From Psococerastis gibbosa (Eukaryota > Arthropoda > Insecta > Psocodea > Psocidae), in contig OZ020488.1 in NCBI GenBank assembly GCA_963971405.1, positions 44,250,888-44,314,887 on the forward strand: a stretch of DNA of 64,000 bases, read 5' to 3'. The notes under the pieces were generated by a model. It searched no databases. It was not told the DNA's origin and saw only the letters and a list, made by a program, of their open reading frames with translations. A program made the position numbers and the translations under genes. Of this stretch, positions 1-11,275 are shown in pieces. Within the stretch, counting starts at the first letter, position 1. The number at the start of each line of letters is the position of its first letter.

Positions 1-210
1 TTGTAATTATTTTTAAGAAAAGTAAAAGATTGAAAAAAACGAAAACACGTTTTAGTATTTTTTTTATGAAACACTTCCCTAATTGGTAGAACGTTTTTTA
101 TATAAAAAATAAATAAACAACGATAAATTTCTAATAATAAATAGGTAAACGCCCAATGCTTGGCTTATATACCAGACTTATAATGGATAAAAAATGGCGG
201 ATGACAATAC
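1..210. mobile_element. MITE-like repeat A, right part
   Basis: About 200 bp match 20404-20656, sharing a body with GTAAAAGATT and AACACGTTTTAGTATTTTTT. The right end at 191-210 (AAAATGGCGGATGACAATAC) is the reverse complement of the left end of the other copy, so the family has inverted ends of about 20 bp. The left end lies outside the window. No coding potential is visible. Superfamily not assigned. Confidence 0.6.
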
Positions 211-666
211 CTGTCTAATATAGAGCCCTAATATACAGTATACATACATAAATATTTCTGTTAAATAATACAATCAAGTAAACAGCAAGTGATTGAAAAG
301 AAAGTATAAAGTAAAATCGTCAAAATCAGGTACTTCTGTCATTGTGCCTCAGTGACCCTACAAGGTCTACCCATTTCCTCGTGTTGTAGGTGTGTGTTTA
401 AATTTCCCCCACACCTCAGGCTAACGTAAATATTACTGTTAGGTACTAGTTATGGAGCCAATGACCGAACCCGACCGGAACTAGACCAAATCTTGATAAC
501 TTAAGGATTAAATTATATAAAAATATAGAATATACCTGTAGTGTATATATGCGCAATCAACAGACGCTGTTCACACCAAAAGCTCTTACAATTCACAGAA
601 CTCTATCAGCATATTTTCGTTAAGTTAATAGTAATTCAGGGGTGGGCCAAAGTCATTCCTATTTTT
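211..666. other. No gene seen
   Basis: AT-rich. A stretch at about 236-335 (AAAGTATAAAGTAAAATCGT) recurs at 31333-31440, so part of this is a dispersed repeat. Nothing else is recognisable. Confidence 0.5.
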
Positions 667-1581
667 GCTTTCCAATTTATACGTAGTATAAGGAAAGCTT
701 TGTGATGGTCGAAATTTTTGATTACGAGATTTCAACGGAATTACACGTTTTGAGGTCCCAGGAACCCAAAAAAAGTGGTTTTTACGAAATGTCAGTCTGT
801 CGCTCTGTCTGTCTGTATGTATGTCTGTCTGTATGTATGTCTGTCTGTCTGTCTGTGCGTCGATTTCAAGGCAAATTACTACTCGGTCGATTTTAATGAA
901 AATTGGCATGTAGGTTCACAAAAATCATACCTCGGGATCATTTTTTTAATTTGGGGCTCACTCAATTTGGGGGGGGGGGGGGGTTTATTCTCAAAAAACT
1001 CCAAAAAAACTTATAAAAAAATTATTTCACAAAAACGGCTCCAACGATTTCTTTTAAATTCACATACAGTATATTGTAGTAGTAATTAATGTTGATAAAA
1101 TGCGGGGGGTCGCTTGCCCCTTGATAGCTTGCTTCTGGGGGTAAAAAAATAAAAATAACTAAATTTTAATGAAAAATGACTAAAAAATAATTTTTCTGCG
1201 AAACGTTTCTATCGATGATTTATACTTTCAGGTATGTTTTAGGTGTTCAATTGGATAACAAAAACGGGCAGGTTGCATTCCCAAACAAATATTTGCTTCT
1301 GTGCAAAAAATTATTTTTTGAGAAATAATGGAAAATTCACGCTCCAATACATTACGAGACATGTGCCATTGTTAATACTGTTACAATGTATTGGTCTGTT
1401 CGTTCCAGAATATGCAATTGAGTTTTAAAGGGCTTTTAATATATATTGAGGTGAACCCCCCCCCCCCTTGAGGGATCTGAAATTTAACCATAGGGAAATT
1501 ATTTCCTATGAAATTACGCATGTCAATATCTACTAATTTATAAATTGGAAAGCATGTCCGAGTAAACTCGGACCGGTTCTT
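667..1581. mobile_element. 0.9 kb element with internal (TCTG)n, copy 1
   Basis: Homologous over its whole length to 50341-51231. The left end is a small palindrome, GCTTTCC to GGAAAGC at 667-698. An inverted copy of GCTTTCCAATTTATA lies at 1539-1553, 28 bp inside the right edge, and the right edge carries a hairpin (CCGAG/CTCGG). A TCTG/TATG microsatellite at about 799-860 is placed identically in both copies, so it belongs to the element. ORFs across it are low-complexity (TDRQ repeats) and not genes. A non-autonomous transposon is the simplest reading; class uncertain. Confidence 0.6.
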
Positions 1582-1931
1582 TAAATTTGTTGTGGTCTCT
1601 TCCCACGTGATTCTCACACCACAAATGTCCCGATCTCTTGCAGCCTCTTCACTCTGTACCTGAATACACCTTAAGCACCTAGAATTGCCTCGCATTTTAC
1701 CTCCGTGACACTGCCCCATGAAGACGTTGTATGTACTCTCTCAGACTCGAGTATTTTCAAAAGTAAACTCTTTCAGGACCGTCCTGGCCTCTCCATTGAT
1801 GGAAAGTATAAGACTTAGACTAAAAGCCTAAACTCAATGTTTCCGGTTTCTGATGTTATTTATGGGCACATCCCATAACACATAACACCTAGGACTAATT
1901 GACTTCGATGGCCAGGTAGTAACGTGTTCGA
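1582..1931. other. No gene seen
   Basis: An ORF of about 110 codons on the minus strand includes a CLRC motif but resembles nothing I can name and has no gene context. Confidence 0.4.
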
Positions 1932-2153
1932 CAAATAAATAAATAGATAAATATTGACTCTTTTTTCTATTACTAAGCCAACGTAGCGGAGTTAGGGCTT
2001 GTAAGCCCTCTCTTACTCTCAACTAGGAAAGCCCGGGACTGCCTGCTTTACATGCCCTCCGAAGCATGACCAGAAATTGCAGCAAGCGTGGGACTCGAAC
2101 CAAAAACCAATCGGGTGAAAGTCGGAGTCTGTACCACTACTCAACATGTCCTG
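1932..2153 (-). mobile_element. tRNA-derived SINE family 1, copy a
   Basis: On the minus strand the head has a pol III A-box-like GAGTAGTGGTACAGACTC and a good B box, GGTTCGAGTCCC, then a family body (CTTCGGAGGGCATGTAAAGC, CCCGGGCTTTCCTAGTTGA) and an AT-rich tail of ATTT repeats at 1932-1955. The spacing of head and body marks it as a tRNA-derived SINE rather than a tRNA gene. Related copies: 3921-4060, 4508-4645, 30743-30943, and a head fragment at 60030-60072. Confidence 0.75.
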
Positions 2154-2167
2154 ATGCGTGTTTTTAC

Positions 2168-2275
2168 AGGTCATGCGATTGGAGACGTATCGTAACTCAA
2201 CACGGGTACTAACCTACAGAGGGGATTGAAAAGGTCAATCGAATACATTTATTATATTGTTTGTATGCGATTAAC
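2168..2275 (+). mobile_element. SINE-like repeat family 2, copy a
   Basis: Contains GGAGACGTATCGTAACTCAA, then GGGTACTAACCTACAGAGG and an AT-rich end with TTGTTTGTATGCGATTAA. Copies: 12300-12435 (-), 37255-37345 (-), 41302-41440 (-), 51331-51475 (+). Size and dispersion suit a SINE; the pol III boxes are not convincing here. Confidence 0.55.
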
Positions 2276-2368
2276 ATTTTTTTAATTAAAAACTCCCCGC
2301 CCCACTTAATTTTAAAATTTGTTAACATAAGTCCGTATGTTAAGAGTGTACAGCACGTACGAATGTGG

Positions 2369-2709
2369 CAGCCCGAAATTTAATACTTTTAATTTTTTAA
2401 TTTTTAATTATCTAAGCATGTTATTAAATATTTGGCTCATCAAAGTTGTAGAAGACTACTTCATGCATCATACAATAAGGTACCTATTTTTAGTTTTCCA
2501 AATTGTAGTTTTTTTATAAGATCGATTATACGTGAAAAGTTATTGTTTATAAAATATTTGCATGTCTATAAAATAAACTACAATTTCAAAAATTAAAAAT
2601 TTGTTATTGTATGATGCATGAAGTAGTCTTCTACAACTTTGATGAGCCAAATTTTTAATAATATGCTCAGTTAATTTAAAAAAAATAAAAAGTATTAAAT
2701 TTCGGGCTG
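2369..2709. repeat. Fold-back element F1, copy a
   Basis: Long imperfect inverted repeat. CAGCCCGAAATTTAATACTT at the left matches, inverted, AAGTATTAAATTTCGGGCTG at the right, and the arms continue through GTAGAAGACTACTTCATGCA. The stem is about 150 bp with a short AT-rich spacer. Diverged copy at 18196-18436 and an arm fragment near 28285-28330. Probably a palindromic MITE; no protein. Confidence 0.7.
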
Positions 2710-2774
2710 TCAATTTCTTACGGGCTGTTATTCAATAGCAAAAAACGAACTATTAATGGAATTAATGTAGGCTA

Positions 2775-3170
2775 TGGGTACACAGGAAACTGATAAGGAA
2801 CTGAAGAGACTTGAACCGTTTGAAATGTGTTGTTACAGAAGAATACTACGGATCAGCTGGAGGGATCACGTGACGAATAAAGGAGTGCTAGAGCCTAGAA
2901 GCTATTGAAGAAGAGAGACGGCTGGTGCCCCATTTAAAAAACGTAGAAGAGCGAAATGGGTAGGGCATTTATTAAGACATTAAAATCTGGTACACACCAT
3001 CATTGAGGGCTAAGTGGAAGGAACCAACAGAAGAGGCCGAAGAAGGAATTAATGGATCAACTGATGGAGAGCGCAGGAGCTCGAACGTATCAAGAGCAGA
3101 AGAGAAAGGCTGGAGGATGATATGCAGGGAGTTGCTGTCAACCAATCGTTGAAATTGTGACCTCAGAAGA
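2775..3170 (+). pseudogene. LINE family A RT C-terminal remnant
   Basis: Conceptual translation, with stops and frame changes, gives blocks such as LKRLEPFEMCCYRRILRISW and RAKWVGHLLRH, typical of the region after the reverse transcriptase domain in many animal non-LTR retrotransposons. It is 5'-truncated and not functional. The better copy of the family is at 55765-56267; other fragments are at 33410-33665 and 59540-59665. Confidence 0.7.
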
Positions 3171-3920
3171 AATACACACAGATATTTTTGTCCAGTCCGT
3201 ACCTGAATTGACGCTGTAACAATTCCAGGTCAATTGTATGGAGTATGCAGGGATTTGGCACATTGTTTATCCAGGCTGCCACTTGAGTTTGGACGAATTA
3301 TACAGGCTTTATTTTACTAAACGGTCGTGTGAGACGCTTAATGATGCCTTCAACTGGTTCAATGAGCAACTCTAGCTTGTGGTTTCTGGTTGTTGTTGTA
3401 GTTTTTTGTCAATCATTGGCATACCAACGTTTGTATGGAGAAGTAGCAAGGTTTTTATGTAGATGCAGTGCCGTATTAACCCATGGGCACAGGCCCACGG
3501 TCCCCACAAAAATGCCTAAAATTCTGGCCCTACAAGTTTTTTGTTTTTTCTTATAAAAATAGAAATAAATTAAAACTTGTAAACAATTTCCAGCAAATTT
3601 TTGAAATTGGCGGGAAATTAAACGTGTTTTTTTTGTTGTTGCTGAAATGTTGGTAGACAGAGTTTGCACCCACAGCCCCCACATATACGCTATATCAGTG
3701 GCGGCTCGTGGTGTATCAAAATGGTGGGGCAACGAATTGTAAACTAGTAATAGCCTATAACTTATACCACTACTTGAATATCAAATAGATTCTTCAGCAT
3801 TTCGATGTGGCAAACAAGTCTTATCACTCGCTGTTTACATTTTTGTAATATTTGTTTACATTGGGAGTTTGAATGCCTGGCCGTTGGGCAGAACTGTGCT
3901 ATATATAGCACTAGTATATA
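3171..3920. other. No gene seen
   Basis: Short unrelated ORFs only. The stretch 3466-3540 (GGCCCACGGTCCCCAC) resembles one near 56769-56812, so it is probably old repeat. At 3697 CAGTGGCGGCTCGTGG looks like a hAT-type terminus, but I found no partner. Confidence 0.4.
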
Positions 3921-4060
3921 CACTTGCTACCGTTTCTGGCCATGCTTCGGAGGGCATGTAAAGCAGGTGGTCCCGGGCTTTCCTATAGTTGAGTGTAAGA
4001 GATAGCCCTAACTCCGCTAGGTTGGCTTAGTAACAGAACAAAATGTCAATATTTATATGG
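3921..4060 (+). mobile_element. SINE family 1, copy b (body and tail)
   Basis: Shares CATGCTTCGGAGGGCATGTA, CCCGGGCTTTCCTA and CTCCGCTAGGTTGGCTTAGT with copy a. The tRNA-like head is missing or unrecognisable, so it is 5'-truncated. Confidence 0.65.
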
Positions 4061-4507
4061 TAAGTAGGGTCATGCTGTAAATATGTACCTAGGTAGAGCT
4101 TCTTTCACCACGTTAAGCTGACTATCTGTGCCTATATATTACTGTCTTGTGTCTACTTTATATTGTACTAACAGGCAGCCTTATGTTTCAATATACTATA
4201 GGACTATATGTATGTTCACCACAGAATGTACCTATACTAGCTGTTTTATTGGTATAAAAAGAAGGAGTCGGTTGTACATAGGTACAGTAGGTTCTCACCT
4301 GTGTCACACCACATTATCCAGGCTTAATTGATCAGGCTGGAACTAATGTTCAGGTTCAACAACGCCCATTCATTCCCTCCAGCGTTATACCGAACACCCT
4401 CATCCTCCAGCCAAGTAGTCTATATTATTGTACTATAGCGAAATTCAGGAATTACATCGTATTAGAGGCCCATTAACGTATTATTGCGTGTGGTAATACA
4501 TATCTTT
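4061..4507. other. No gene seen
   Basis: AT-rich unique-looking sequence with short ORFs; no motif recognised. Confidence 0.4.
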
Positions 4508-4645
4508 TAAATAATAAATAAATAATTACTTTTTGTTGTTATATTACTAAGCCAAGGGCTATGAAGCCCTCTCTTACACTCAACTAAGAAGATCCGGGAC
4601 CGCCTGCTTTGCATGCCATCCGATGTATGGCCTGGAATAGTGCTG
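4508..4645 (-). mobile_element. SINE family 1, copy c
   Basis: On the minus strand it carries a diverged family body (ACTAAGCCAAGGGCT on plus; CGGGACCGCCTGCTTTGCAT). A tRNA-like string, TGTTGGTAGAGAACTAGACT, follows at about 4641 in the opposite sense and may be a separate insertion. Confidence 0.55.
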
Positions 4646-4931
4646 TTGGTAGAGAACTAGACTGTAAAATGGGAGGGCTGAGTTGAAGATTTGACACATA
4701 AAAAACCTTTCTACCTAGACTGGGTGCACTCAAACCCTTCTTCTTCAAGGTTTTTTTTTTTGCAAAAAATGATACTAAATTAAAAATTATTGCATTAATA
4801 CATGGTCATTTTGACTTTTCAATAATCGACATTAAGGTCGTCCAATTCCCTTCTTTGCAATGAAAGAAATAGTTGGAAAACGAAATCAAAGAATACACTG
4901 TAATTACACTAATAGTACTCTGTGTGTGTGA

Positions 4932-5170
4932 CCTCCTGTACTTGGTTAAGTCAAGCTTTTGCCTGTTTCATTGCCTCTGTGGTAAGCTTGTCCATTATGA
5001 GTTGTAGTCGGTGTAGGTTGACATCGAGAACGTATACCAGTTTGCTAATGGCTAAAAATTCATACGGAAACAATACAAATATGTCCATGGTGTTGTTGGC
5101 ATTAGACAAGGGACCTATGGGTCACTATTAGTAGGCCTGGGTCCATAAAAAGTCCTTTAAAAAAATCATC
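4932..5170 (-). repeat. Dispersed repeat R1, copy a
   Basis: A repeat of about 240 bp with copies at 8585-8725, 34742-34940, 39540-39790 and 43660-43955. Shared blocks include GTAGGTTGACATCGAGAACG and AAATTCATACGGAAACAATA. Read on the minus strand it encodes LVYVLDVNLHRLQLIMDKL, and this reading frame recurs in three other copies. No protein family recognised. Strand is given as that of the shared frame. Confidence 0.6.
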
Positions 5171-6056
5171 AATCAATCAGTGTGTGACCAATGTAAAGTC
5201 TACCTAGAATGCATTGAGACAGACCGACAGACCGAAGCAGTGAACTTACGAACAGAGATATACTGTATAATGAGAAATCCATGAAGTTCAACGTATACGC
5301 CTACAGCTAACCGATTTCCAGACAAATGAAATCAAAGAATGCCAGGTTAAATAGTAGTGTGTGATATATGACACAGGTCTTGTTGGAAAGCAGGTATTGT
5401 GTTCCGAAGAGCTGGAGGGACTCCTGCACCTGAGCTGCATGTACGTACCTTAAGGCACCGATGATCGATAGTTGGACGGTACGCAAACCTGACCTTGCCA
5501 TCCTGGTATAAACAGCCAACCTATCACCCACACTACGGGCTATTCATTGTACCTGTACAATCAGGGTCGGTAGCTGTGGTTATTGGAACAACCTTTCGTT
5601 TCCGGTCTTTCAGATAATCGTACCATCGTGAGCAGAAGCATCATAGCCACTTGACTCGTATCCAAACTTGGTGAAGTGAAGCCTGTAAAGCCGGATGCAC
5701 ACAGGACTGCTTGCCGGTTGATCATATGTTTTCCACAGAAGAAGACGTCAGGTGGAAAACCGGAAAAGTGCTCTTTTGGTAGAAATTGAGATAATGGTGG
5801 CATTCTGTCCAGTTTTTAAAGTAGTTGAAAATGACCTAACAAAACTGGAGAAAAACAAGTAAGCTTCTTTACAATTGGCATGGGAAAAAAAACTGTGTAC
5901 AGGTGAAAGATACGGCTACTTTAAACATTAAAAATCTTTCGAATAGCTTTCCGGTTTTTCCTCTGACGCCTTCATATGTTGACGACATGCTTCAAATAAC
6001 TCTGAGAAAAATGTTGGTGTTCTATATAAGAGAGATGTGCTGCGCATATCTTGAAG
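5171..6056. other. No gene recognised
   Basis: The minus strand at 5561-5836 has an open frame of about 90 codons with mixed, protein-like composition (e.g. PKEHFSGFPPDVFFCGKHM). I recognise no family, promoter or splice context; a chance ORF is as likely as a host exon. Confidence 0.3.
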
Positions 6057-6365
6057 AGAGAGTGCTCCTAATGCTGAGGTCCTGAGGCGATATAGTAGCC
6101 GAGTTGCTGCTGATGGTTAAGAAACGGAAACTAAGATACTTCGGCCATGTGATGGGGAACGAAAAGTATTGACATCTTCATGTAATAATTCATGGAAGAT
6201 AGAAGGACTGAGTGCTCCAGGCAGAAGGAGAACATCCTCGTTGAAAACCTGAGGCAGTTGTTTGGCAAGAGCACGATTTCCTTTATCAGAGCAGCAGCCT
6301 CCAAGTTCCGAATTGCCATTATCCTTGATAGAAAGGACATTAAAAGAAGAAGAAGAAAAGAAGAA
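6057..6365 (+). pseudogene. LINE family B RT C-terminal end with (AAG)n tail
   Basis: The translation contains VKKRKLRYFGHVMGNEKY, then APGRRRTSSLKNLRQLFGKS and SFIRAAASKFRIAII, a characteristic C-terminal tail of an insect non-LTR retrotransposon reverse transcriptase, with frame breaks. It ends in a GAAGAAGAAG tail. It is 5'-truncated, as expected for incomplete target-primed reverse transcription. Copies: 11803-12040, 12657-12707, 19955-20012, 30010-30330, 33702-33900, 54527-54577, 54813-55065. Confidence 0.8.
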
Positions 6366-6400
6366 AAGGAGCGATGCCTAGATGGGACATTAACTTCCCG

Positions 6401-6405
<5 letters not shown>

Positions 6406-6452
<47 letters not shown>
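6406..6452. repeat. Poly-T tract
   Basis: Forty-seven uninterrupted T, i.e. poly-A on the other strand, following the AG-rich tail of the LINE B copy. Its length is probably imprecise in any assembly. Confidence 0.9.
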
Positions 6453-6454
<2 letters not shown>

Positions 6455-7203
6455 GGGGCTGCCTGGCACGTCTCTTAAGACCAGACATTGGAAAAGCGTG
6501 GCAGGAAGACATTTTTGCCGGGTTTGAATGTCCCACCAAAAGAATTCTAGCAAACACAACTTACAACTGAAATTAGAACTTGTTCATTCCCGACCTAAAC
6601 TTCCCGTGGTACCATACCTAGCGAATCTCTGATTCGGTCCTGATATGCGATATGGTCATGTGAGCCCTTTGCAAACTGCCGCCATACAGCTCCATATGAC
6701 GTGCGGCTGCGGGGACAAGGTATAGGAGGTACTTAACGTCCGCTGGCAGATACAATCTGGCTGTAAATAAATTGTTCTCTTATGCACGTCACGATGCGTT
6801 CCCCAGCCTTGCATTGCTCAATGTCTTCATGATGTGGCATGAACCAATGTGCTCGCCTATCTCTGATCCCGGGTTGTGCGCCCTTTTCGATCACTACGAT
6901 GACGATGGTGCTGGGTTAAGTATTTTTCCGTGGGTCTCAGATTGTTCATGTCAAATCGTCGCGGTTTTTATCTAAATATCTAGAGAGTGCAGAGCTGAGG
7001 CGTGAGTTGGATATGTAGAGATATGTCGGTTTGCGATCGGGCCCGGATTGGGATCTGTTGTGTGGAATAAGAATGTCAGACACTGTTGCACCATTTTTTT
7101 TTCACTTCTTCATCTTCTTCTGCTTCTTTTTCTCCTTCTTAATTCTTCCTCGGTGCTACAGCTCGGGATGGACAGTCATCCCTATCTGTCAAGCCACTTT
7201 TCA
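6453..7203. other. No gene seen
   Basis: Relatively GC-balanced sequence with only short ORFs; T-rich (CTTCTT)n run at 7105-7142. No family recognised. Confidence 0.4.
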
Positions 7204-7680
7204 CCTCGTATCTCCAAATAGGCTGCATATACAAGTGGTGAGACCGTGTATGACCTACGGAGCGGAGTGCTGGCCATTGCGGAAGGACGAAGAGCAACTG
7301 CTGCATGTGGCTGAGATGCGAATGTTGCGTTACTGTCTGGGTTACAAATTGGCAGACAGGAGGAGAAACGAGAACATCCGGGTAGAGATGCAAGTAGCAC
7401 CGATCACCGGCAAAGTCAAGGAACGAAGACTGGCGTGGTGGGGCCATACGCTAAAAAGAAAAGATGGACACCTGCTACAGCGTGTGAGGGACTACACGGT
7501 GGAGGGCCCAAGACCTATAGGACGACCGAGGATGTCCCTTGAAACGAAAGTGAGGGAGGACCTCAGGACCCTCGGTCTCTCGCCGGATGAAACGCAAAAC
7601 CGAAACCCCTGGAAGATAAAGATCCGTGCCGCCGACCCCGTGGGAGGGATAAGGCGCCGATAAAGTAAAGTAAGTATCTC
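7204..7680 (+). pseudogene. LINE family C RT C-terminal fragment, open frame
   Basis: Stop-free C-terminus of about 150 residues from a non-LTR retrotransposon polyprotein: RPCMTYGAECWPL, then HVAEMRMLRYCLGY, APITGKVKERRLAWWGHTLK, GPRPIGRPRM and a terminal RAADP. This order is typical of the region after the RT domain in RTE/BovB-like and related LINEs. The RT catalytic core and endonuclease are absent. The stop at about 7661 is followed at once by an AAAGTAAAGTAAGTA tail, so the 3' end looks intact. The open frame suggests a fairly recent copy. Confidence 0.82.
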
Positions 7681-8584
7681 CATCTGTTCTATGGCCTTCT
7701 ATGCTACCCATTATACGAAGATTGGAGCTCGGTGTTGTTATTGTCTTACAGTTACATACGCCTGACAATTCTGGTCAGATGAGAACATGACGTACTTGCT
7801 TGTTCTGACGGTTCATTTAACGTTTATTTTTTAGAGCTGCACGATCGGTATTTCCTGTGGCAATCGACTGTACAAAAAACGTGCAGTGGGGGTACTCCAA
7901 TTTGCTGTTAATCACTCCAGAAAATAATTATCTATACCTAGTAAAATTTAAGCAGTGAAAGTAATATGGGCTTTTGGTCCCATCACTTCACATAGGCCAA
8001 ACCTATTAAGGTTTAGGCTCAAAAGTTGTAATATGTGCAATAAGGTATGCGGCGTACAGGCAATTTGCATGGCCTACGTGAGGGAGGACCTTTAGACACG
8101 GCTGAGCCATCACATGTCATTGATATCGGCATTTTCACAAAACTCGGTGTCAAAGGTTCATCCAAAAACATTCAGGTGCGGATTGGCACTGAGTTCCTCG
8201 GAGTATGTGACATGAGCGAAACCTACAAGTATAGTCTGTATAGTCTATAGCCTACGTTATAATATTTTGTTTAATATATATTTGTTCATTGATGCTGAAT
8301 AGAAGAAGGCTACCCCACTGTGTATCGTACCTGAAAGACTTAGAGTAAGGTCTCATCTTTAGTCCAAAAGAGAATGCATTGAATTGCAGTCGCTGACTCA
8401 GTTGTTATAATTTTTTGAATGAGTAGAAGAAAATTCCAAGCCTAATCATAATTCCCGCACTACAATTTGACTAATACCACCGTCATTTGTCGGCTAACTG
8501 ACTGCGTTATACATTACATAGGTACTTAGTACATAAAACTACTTTTACGCTTCATCAATTTAAAGCTGTTAATTTCCAATTGAC
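7681..8584. other. No gene seen
   Basis: AT-rich; a 67-codon ORF at 8047-8250 has no recognisable features. Confidence 0.4.
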
Positions 8585-8725
8585 TTGTACTTGCTTTCGC
8601 TTGTTTCATTGTGTCAATGGTAAGCTTGTCTCAGTTTGTCCATTATTGCTCGTAGCCGGTGTAAGTTGACATCGAGAACGTATACCAGATTTTCCAATGG
8701 CCATAAATTCATACGGAAACATATG
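8585..8725 (-). repeat. Dispersed repeat R1, copy b
   Basis: Matches 4932-5170 and 39540-39790 up to GGAAACATATG, then stops at a short ATTC repeat (8729-8748). The minus-strand frame LVYVLDVNLHRLRAIMDKL is kept. Confidence 0.6.
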
Positions 8726-9294
8726 TTCATTCATTCATTCATTCAACAGTGATGCTCCAGAGTTCATTCCAGTGGATAACTTTTTTCAGATGAAGGCGGG
8801 AAAACAATTCTATTTTTATCTATCGACACTCGACGTAAAATATCGAACCATACTGCATACAGAAGGTGCCAGTCCGCCACTGACTTTGAGTTCGTGAGGG
8901 CATCAAGCCATACGACGTGGTGTACTGACAAATCAGCGGAACCAAACAATAATTCGAGTGCGATGGAGGACTGTCTTTAAATGTCTTCTTAGTTAGAGCA
9001 CTCCACTCATGTAATCAATTCTTAAGAATTCCGTAACTATGGACATGGGATTCCGAGTCGATTCCAGAATCGAGTAAATCCTTTCCATTACCGAGTATTC
9101 GGATTTCAAGCTGTATCGAGTCTTTTTTATTGATATCGATTGATAGGAGAACCCAGTGTGTATTTCACGGTTAATGGCTTGAACTTTCAATAGGCTACTT
9201 GAAAATTTTTGAAGACCTATTTTAATGCATCTGTACTAGATTCATTTTATGCCTCTTAAAATTATTATGACTCTTCATTGAGTTTTTAATTGAG
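8726..9294. other. No gene seen
   Basis: ORFs below 70 codons on both strands; no family or repeat recognised. Confidence 0.35.
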
Positions 9295-9500
9295 TTGCTC
9301 CACCTTCTGCCCTTCGGGCCCTGTTCCCAACCCCAGGACAGCCCTGCACAGGAAGGACTGTGTTTTCGCTTATCCCGGCCCAAACTCGGTCCCCTATCTG
9401 TTCAATCATCATTACGCGTTTCCATCTTCACCACAAGGAGGATTAGGGATTTTCGTGCCTTCGCTTCGTAATGCGTTACTCAGAAGCGCAGCTACTTTGA
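9295..9500 (+). repeat. Dispersed repeat R4, copy a
   Basis: About 200 bp similar to the reverse complement of 53095-53330: shared GTTCCCAACCCCAGGACA, GACTGTGTTTT, AACTCGGTC and CATCTTCACCAC. Higher GC than the surroundings. Class unknown. Confidence 0.55.
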
Positions 9501-9712
9501 AGACCGCGGGGCGACAACGTAGATCTAAAAACTAGAAAACTCACAGCAGATTTACGATTTTTTTGGCTTGTGTTAGCAGCGAGCCAAACAGGGACCAGGT
9601 ATAAATATGAGTTGACAGCAGGGACCAAAATACCTCCCTTCCACCCCCTCCCATCCCTTCCCAAACAGTAGCTACTAAGCCCTGGGATAAAATCTTAGAA
9701 GTCTACGTATTG

Positions 9713-9850
9713 CCACTGATGTCTGATGAAGCAGTAGAACTCGGGAAGATGGGCCGTGGTGGATCTCAAAGCGAACTTCCAAATGTTTCGTCAAAATCTT
9801 CGGTCAACTTCTTCAGTGGCACTGCGTATACTTCTAATATTGTATCTTGG
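9713..9850 (+). repeat. Dispersed repeat R3, copy a
   Basis: Shared string GATGAAGCAGTAGAA, then GGGCCGTGGT and TTTCGTCAA, then TTCAGTGGCACTGCGTA. Copies at 40310-40445 (+), 54105-54190 (-) and part at 41935-42010. Class not recognised; possibly part of a larger retroelement. Confidence 0.5.
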
Positions 9851-9911
9851 AAATGGAGTCAAATTATCATTGTTGCCTCTTTGTGAAGGTTAATGGCAAT
9901 GGTGTAATACT

Positions 9912-10023
9912 ATTTAACAAAGGGTTAGTAGGACTTACATTGCCTGTTGTGTTGTGTGGTCATGGGCCTCTAATGACTATTAACACAACAAGCAATGTAA
10001 GTCTAACTAACCCTTTGTTAAAT
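9912..10023. mobile_element. Palindromic MITE R2, copy a
   Basis: A 112 bp inverted repeat: ATTTAACAAAGGGTTAGT at the left and ACTAACCCTTTGTTAAAT at the right, stems of about 43 bp with few mismatches and a loop of about 25 bp. Right-arm relatives at 40690-40790 and 49425-49520. A short fold-back of this size, repeated in the window, is most simply a MITE. Confidence 0.7.
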
Positions 10024-11049
10024 ATCATTGCTGCCTGTTGGAGGTGCCTGCTGGTTATTTTACTGCTGAAAACAATGCATAGGTATCCTACAAAAACATC
10101 AAATCAAAACCCAAATACAATAGCTTATCCCCAATTAATAAAAAAAAAATCTTATTTTAAACCCATCACTAATTAGAGACTAATAAATATTTATACAAAC
10201 TCAACCGGGGAAAAACTTAACTATTATAATTATTCCCACCACTGCTTTAGCGACAAAGAAAAAAAACTCTTTTTCAAACCTGAGCGATCCCTCTAGGATA
10301 ATCCAAGAGGTTTTTAATTGAGGCTTATGAATAATATGTAAGAAGAAGCCACAGACGTCTTAGACATTGAAAGACAGCCCGCAAAGGAAAAAGAGAAGCA
10401 TGCATAAAGATTTTTCTCTCATGATGGCGATCACTTATTTAGAGCGACTGCGACATTGATTTTTTGCGGTGCGATGGGGGCTAAAACAAGGGGCTGCTAA
10501 TGGGGGAGGGGGTGGTTAGGGGTCCAAGAGGGGGGGGGGGAGAGAAGCGGGGATCTTAATTTCACATTTTAATGAAAACTTTTCTTCTTCAAGATATTGA
10601 AAATTTATTTGGAAATTCATGTTTTGTTGGATAGAGATTTTTATTCATTAAGAGGTGCTGCCGCGTTATGGGGAAATGATGAACTTTTATATGGGTTTGG
10701 GTTTTTTCTGGGTTCTAATTCATAGAATGAAGGCAGGATTAGAATGGTTAGGAGTTCTGGTAGATGGTTTTTTGGCCCCCCTCGAAAATTTGAATATACA
10801 GTAAATGTAAATATATACATTTAACGAATTCTGAATTTTACAAACCCATAATTCCGTCTCACTCCCTCAATGTCCTTCCATATTGTCCGTGACACCAGAA
10901 TTGACTCCATTAGACCCAATAGGGGGGGAGGGTCCGGTGGTCTCTCGTAGGGGACTTTTTTTCTAAATCCATTTTGAATTATTGCAATTTTTTAACTTAT
11001 AACTAAGGAATATTATCAACAAAACAGTTGGGATTATATTTTTCCATTT
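10024..11049. other. No gene seen
   Basis: A-rich in the first third, then G-rich runs near 10505-10540 and 10921-10935. No coding or RNA gene supported. Confidence 0.45.
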
Positions 11050-11275
11050 TATTTTGGGTAACAGGGGGGTCTGGGGGTCTCCCCACTGGGAAAATGTTTG
11101 AAAATTTTGTCTGAATAGAATACAGCAAGGTTTTACTAATTTTTGTACACCAATATTTTGTTTTATTCTATTTTGGGAAACAGCTGGGGGTCTGGGGGTC
11201 CCTCCCCTGGGAAAATGTTTGAAAATTTAGTCTGAATAGAATATAGCCGGGTGTTACTAGTTTTTGTGCACTATT
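11050..11275. repeat. Tandem duplication, about 119 bp x 2
   Basis: Two adjacent units, each with TTTTGGG, GGGGGTCTGGGGGTC, GGGAAAATGTTTGAAAATTT and TGAATAGAATA in the same order; starts near 11051 and 11171. About 85-90% alike by eye. Confidence 0.8.

Noticed and set aside
625-909. ORFs with TDRQTDRQ / SVCLSVCL repeats here and at 50351-50624
   Set aside because: Produced by the (TCTG)n run of a repeated element; not proteins.
5561-5836. Possible host exon on the minus strand
   Set aside because: Protein-like composition, but no recognised family, splice sites or neighbours; left as unassigned.
6131-6559. 142-codon ORF with a poly-lysine run
   Set aside because: Crosses the poly-T tract and a LINE tail in the opposite strand; composition is an artefact.
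3697-8880. hAT element from CAGTGGCGGCTCGTG (3697) to CCGCCACTGAC (8869)
   Set aside because: Terminal match too short and the flanks show no 8 bp duplication.
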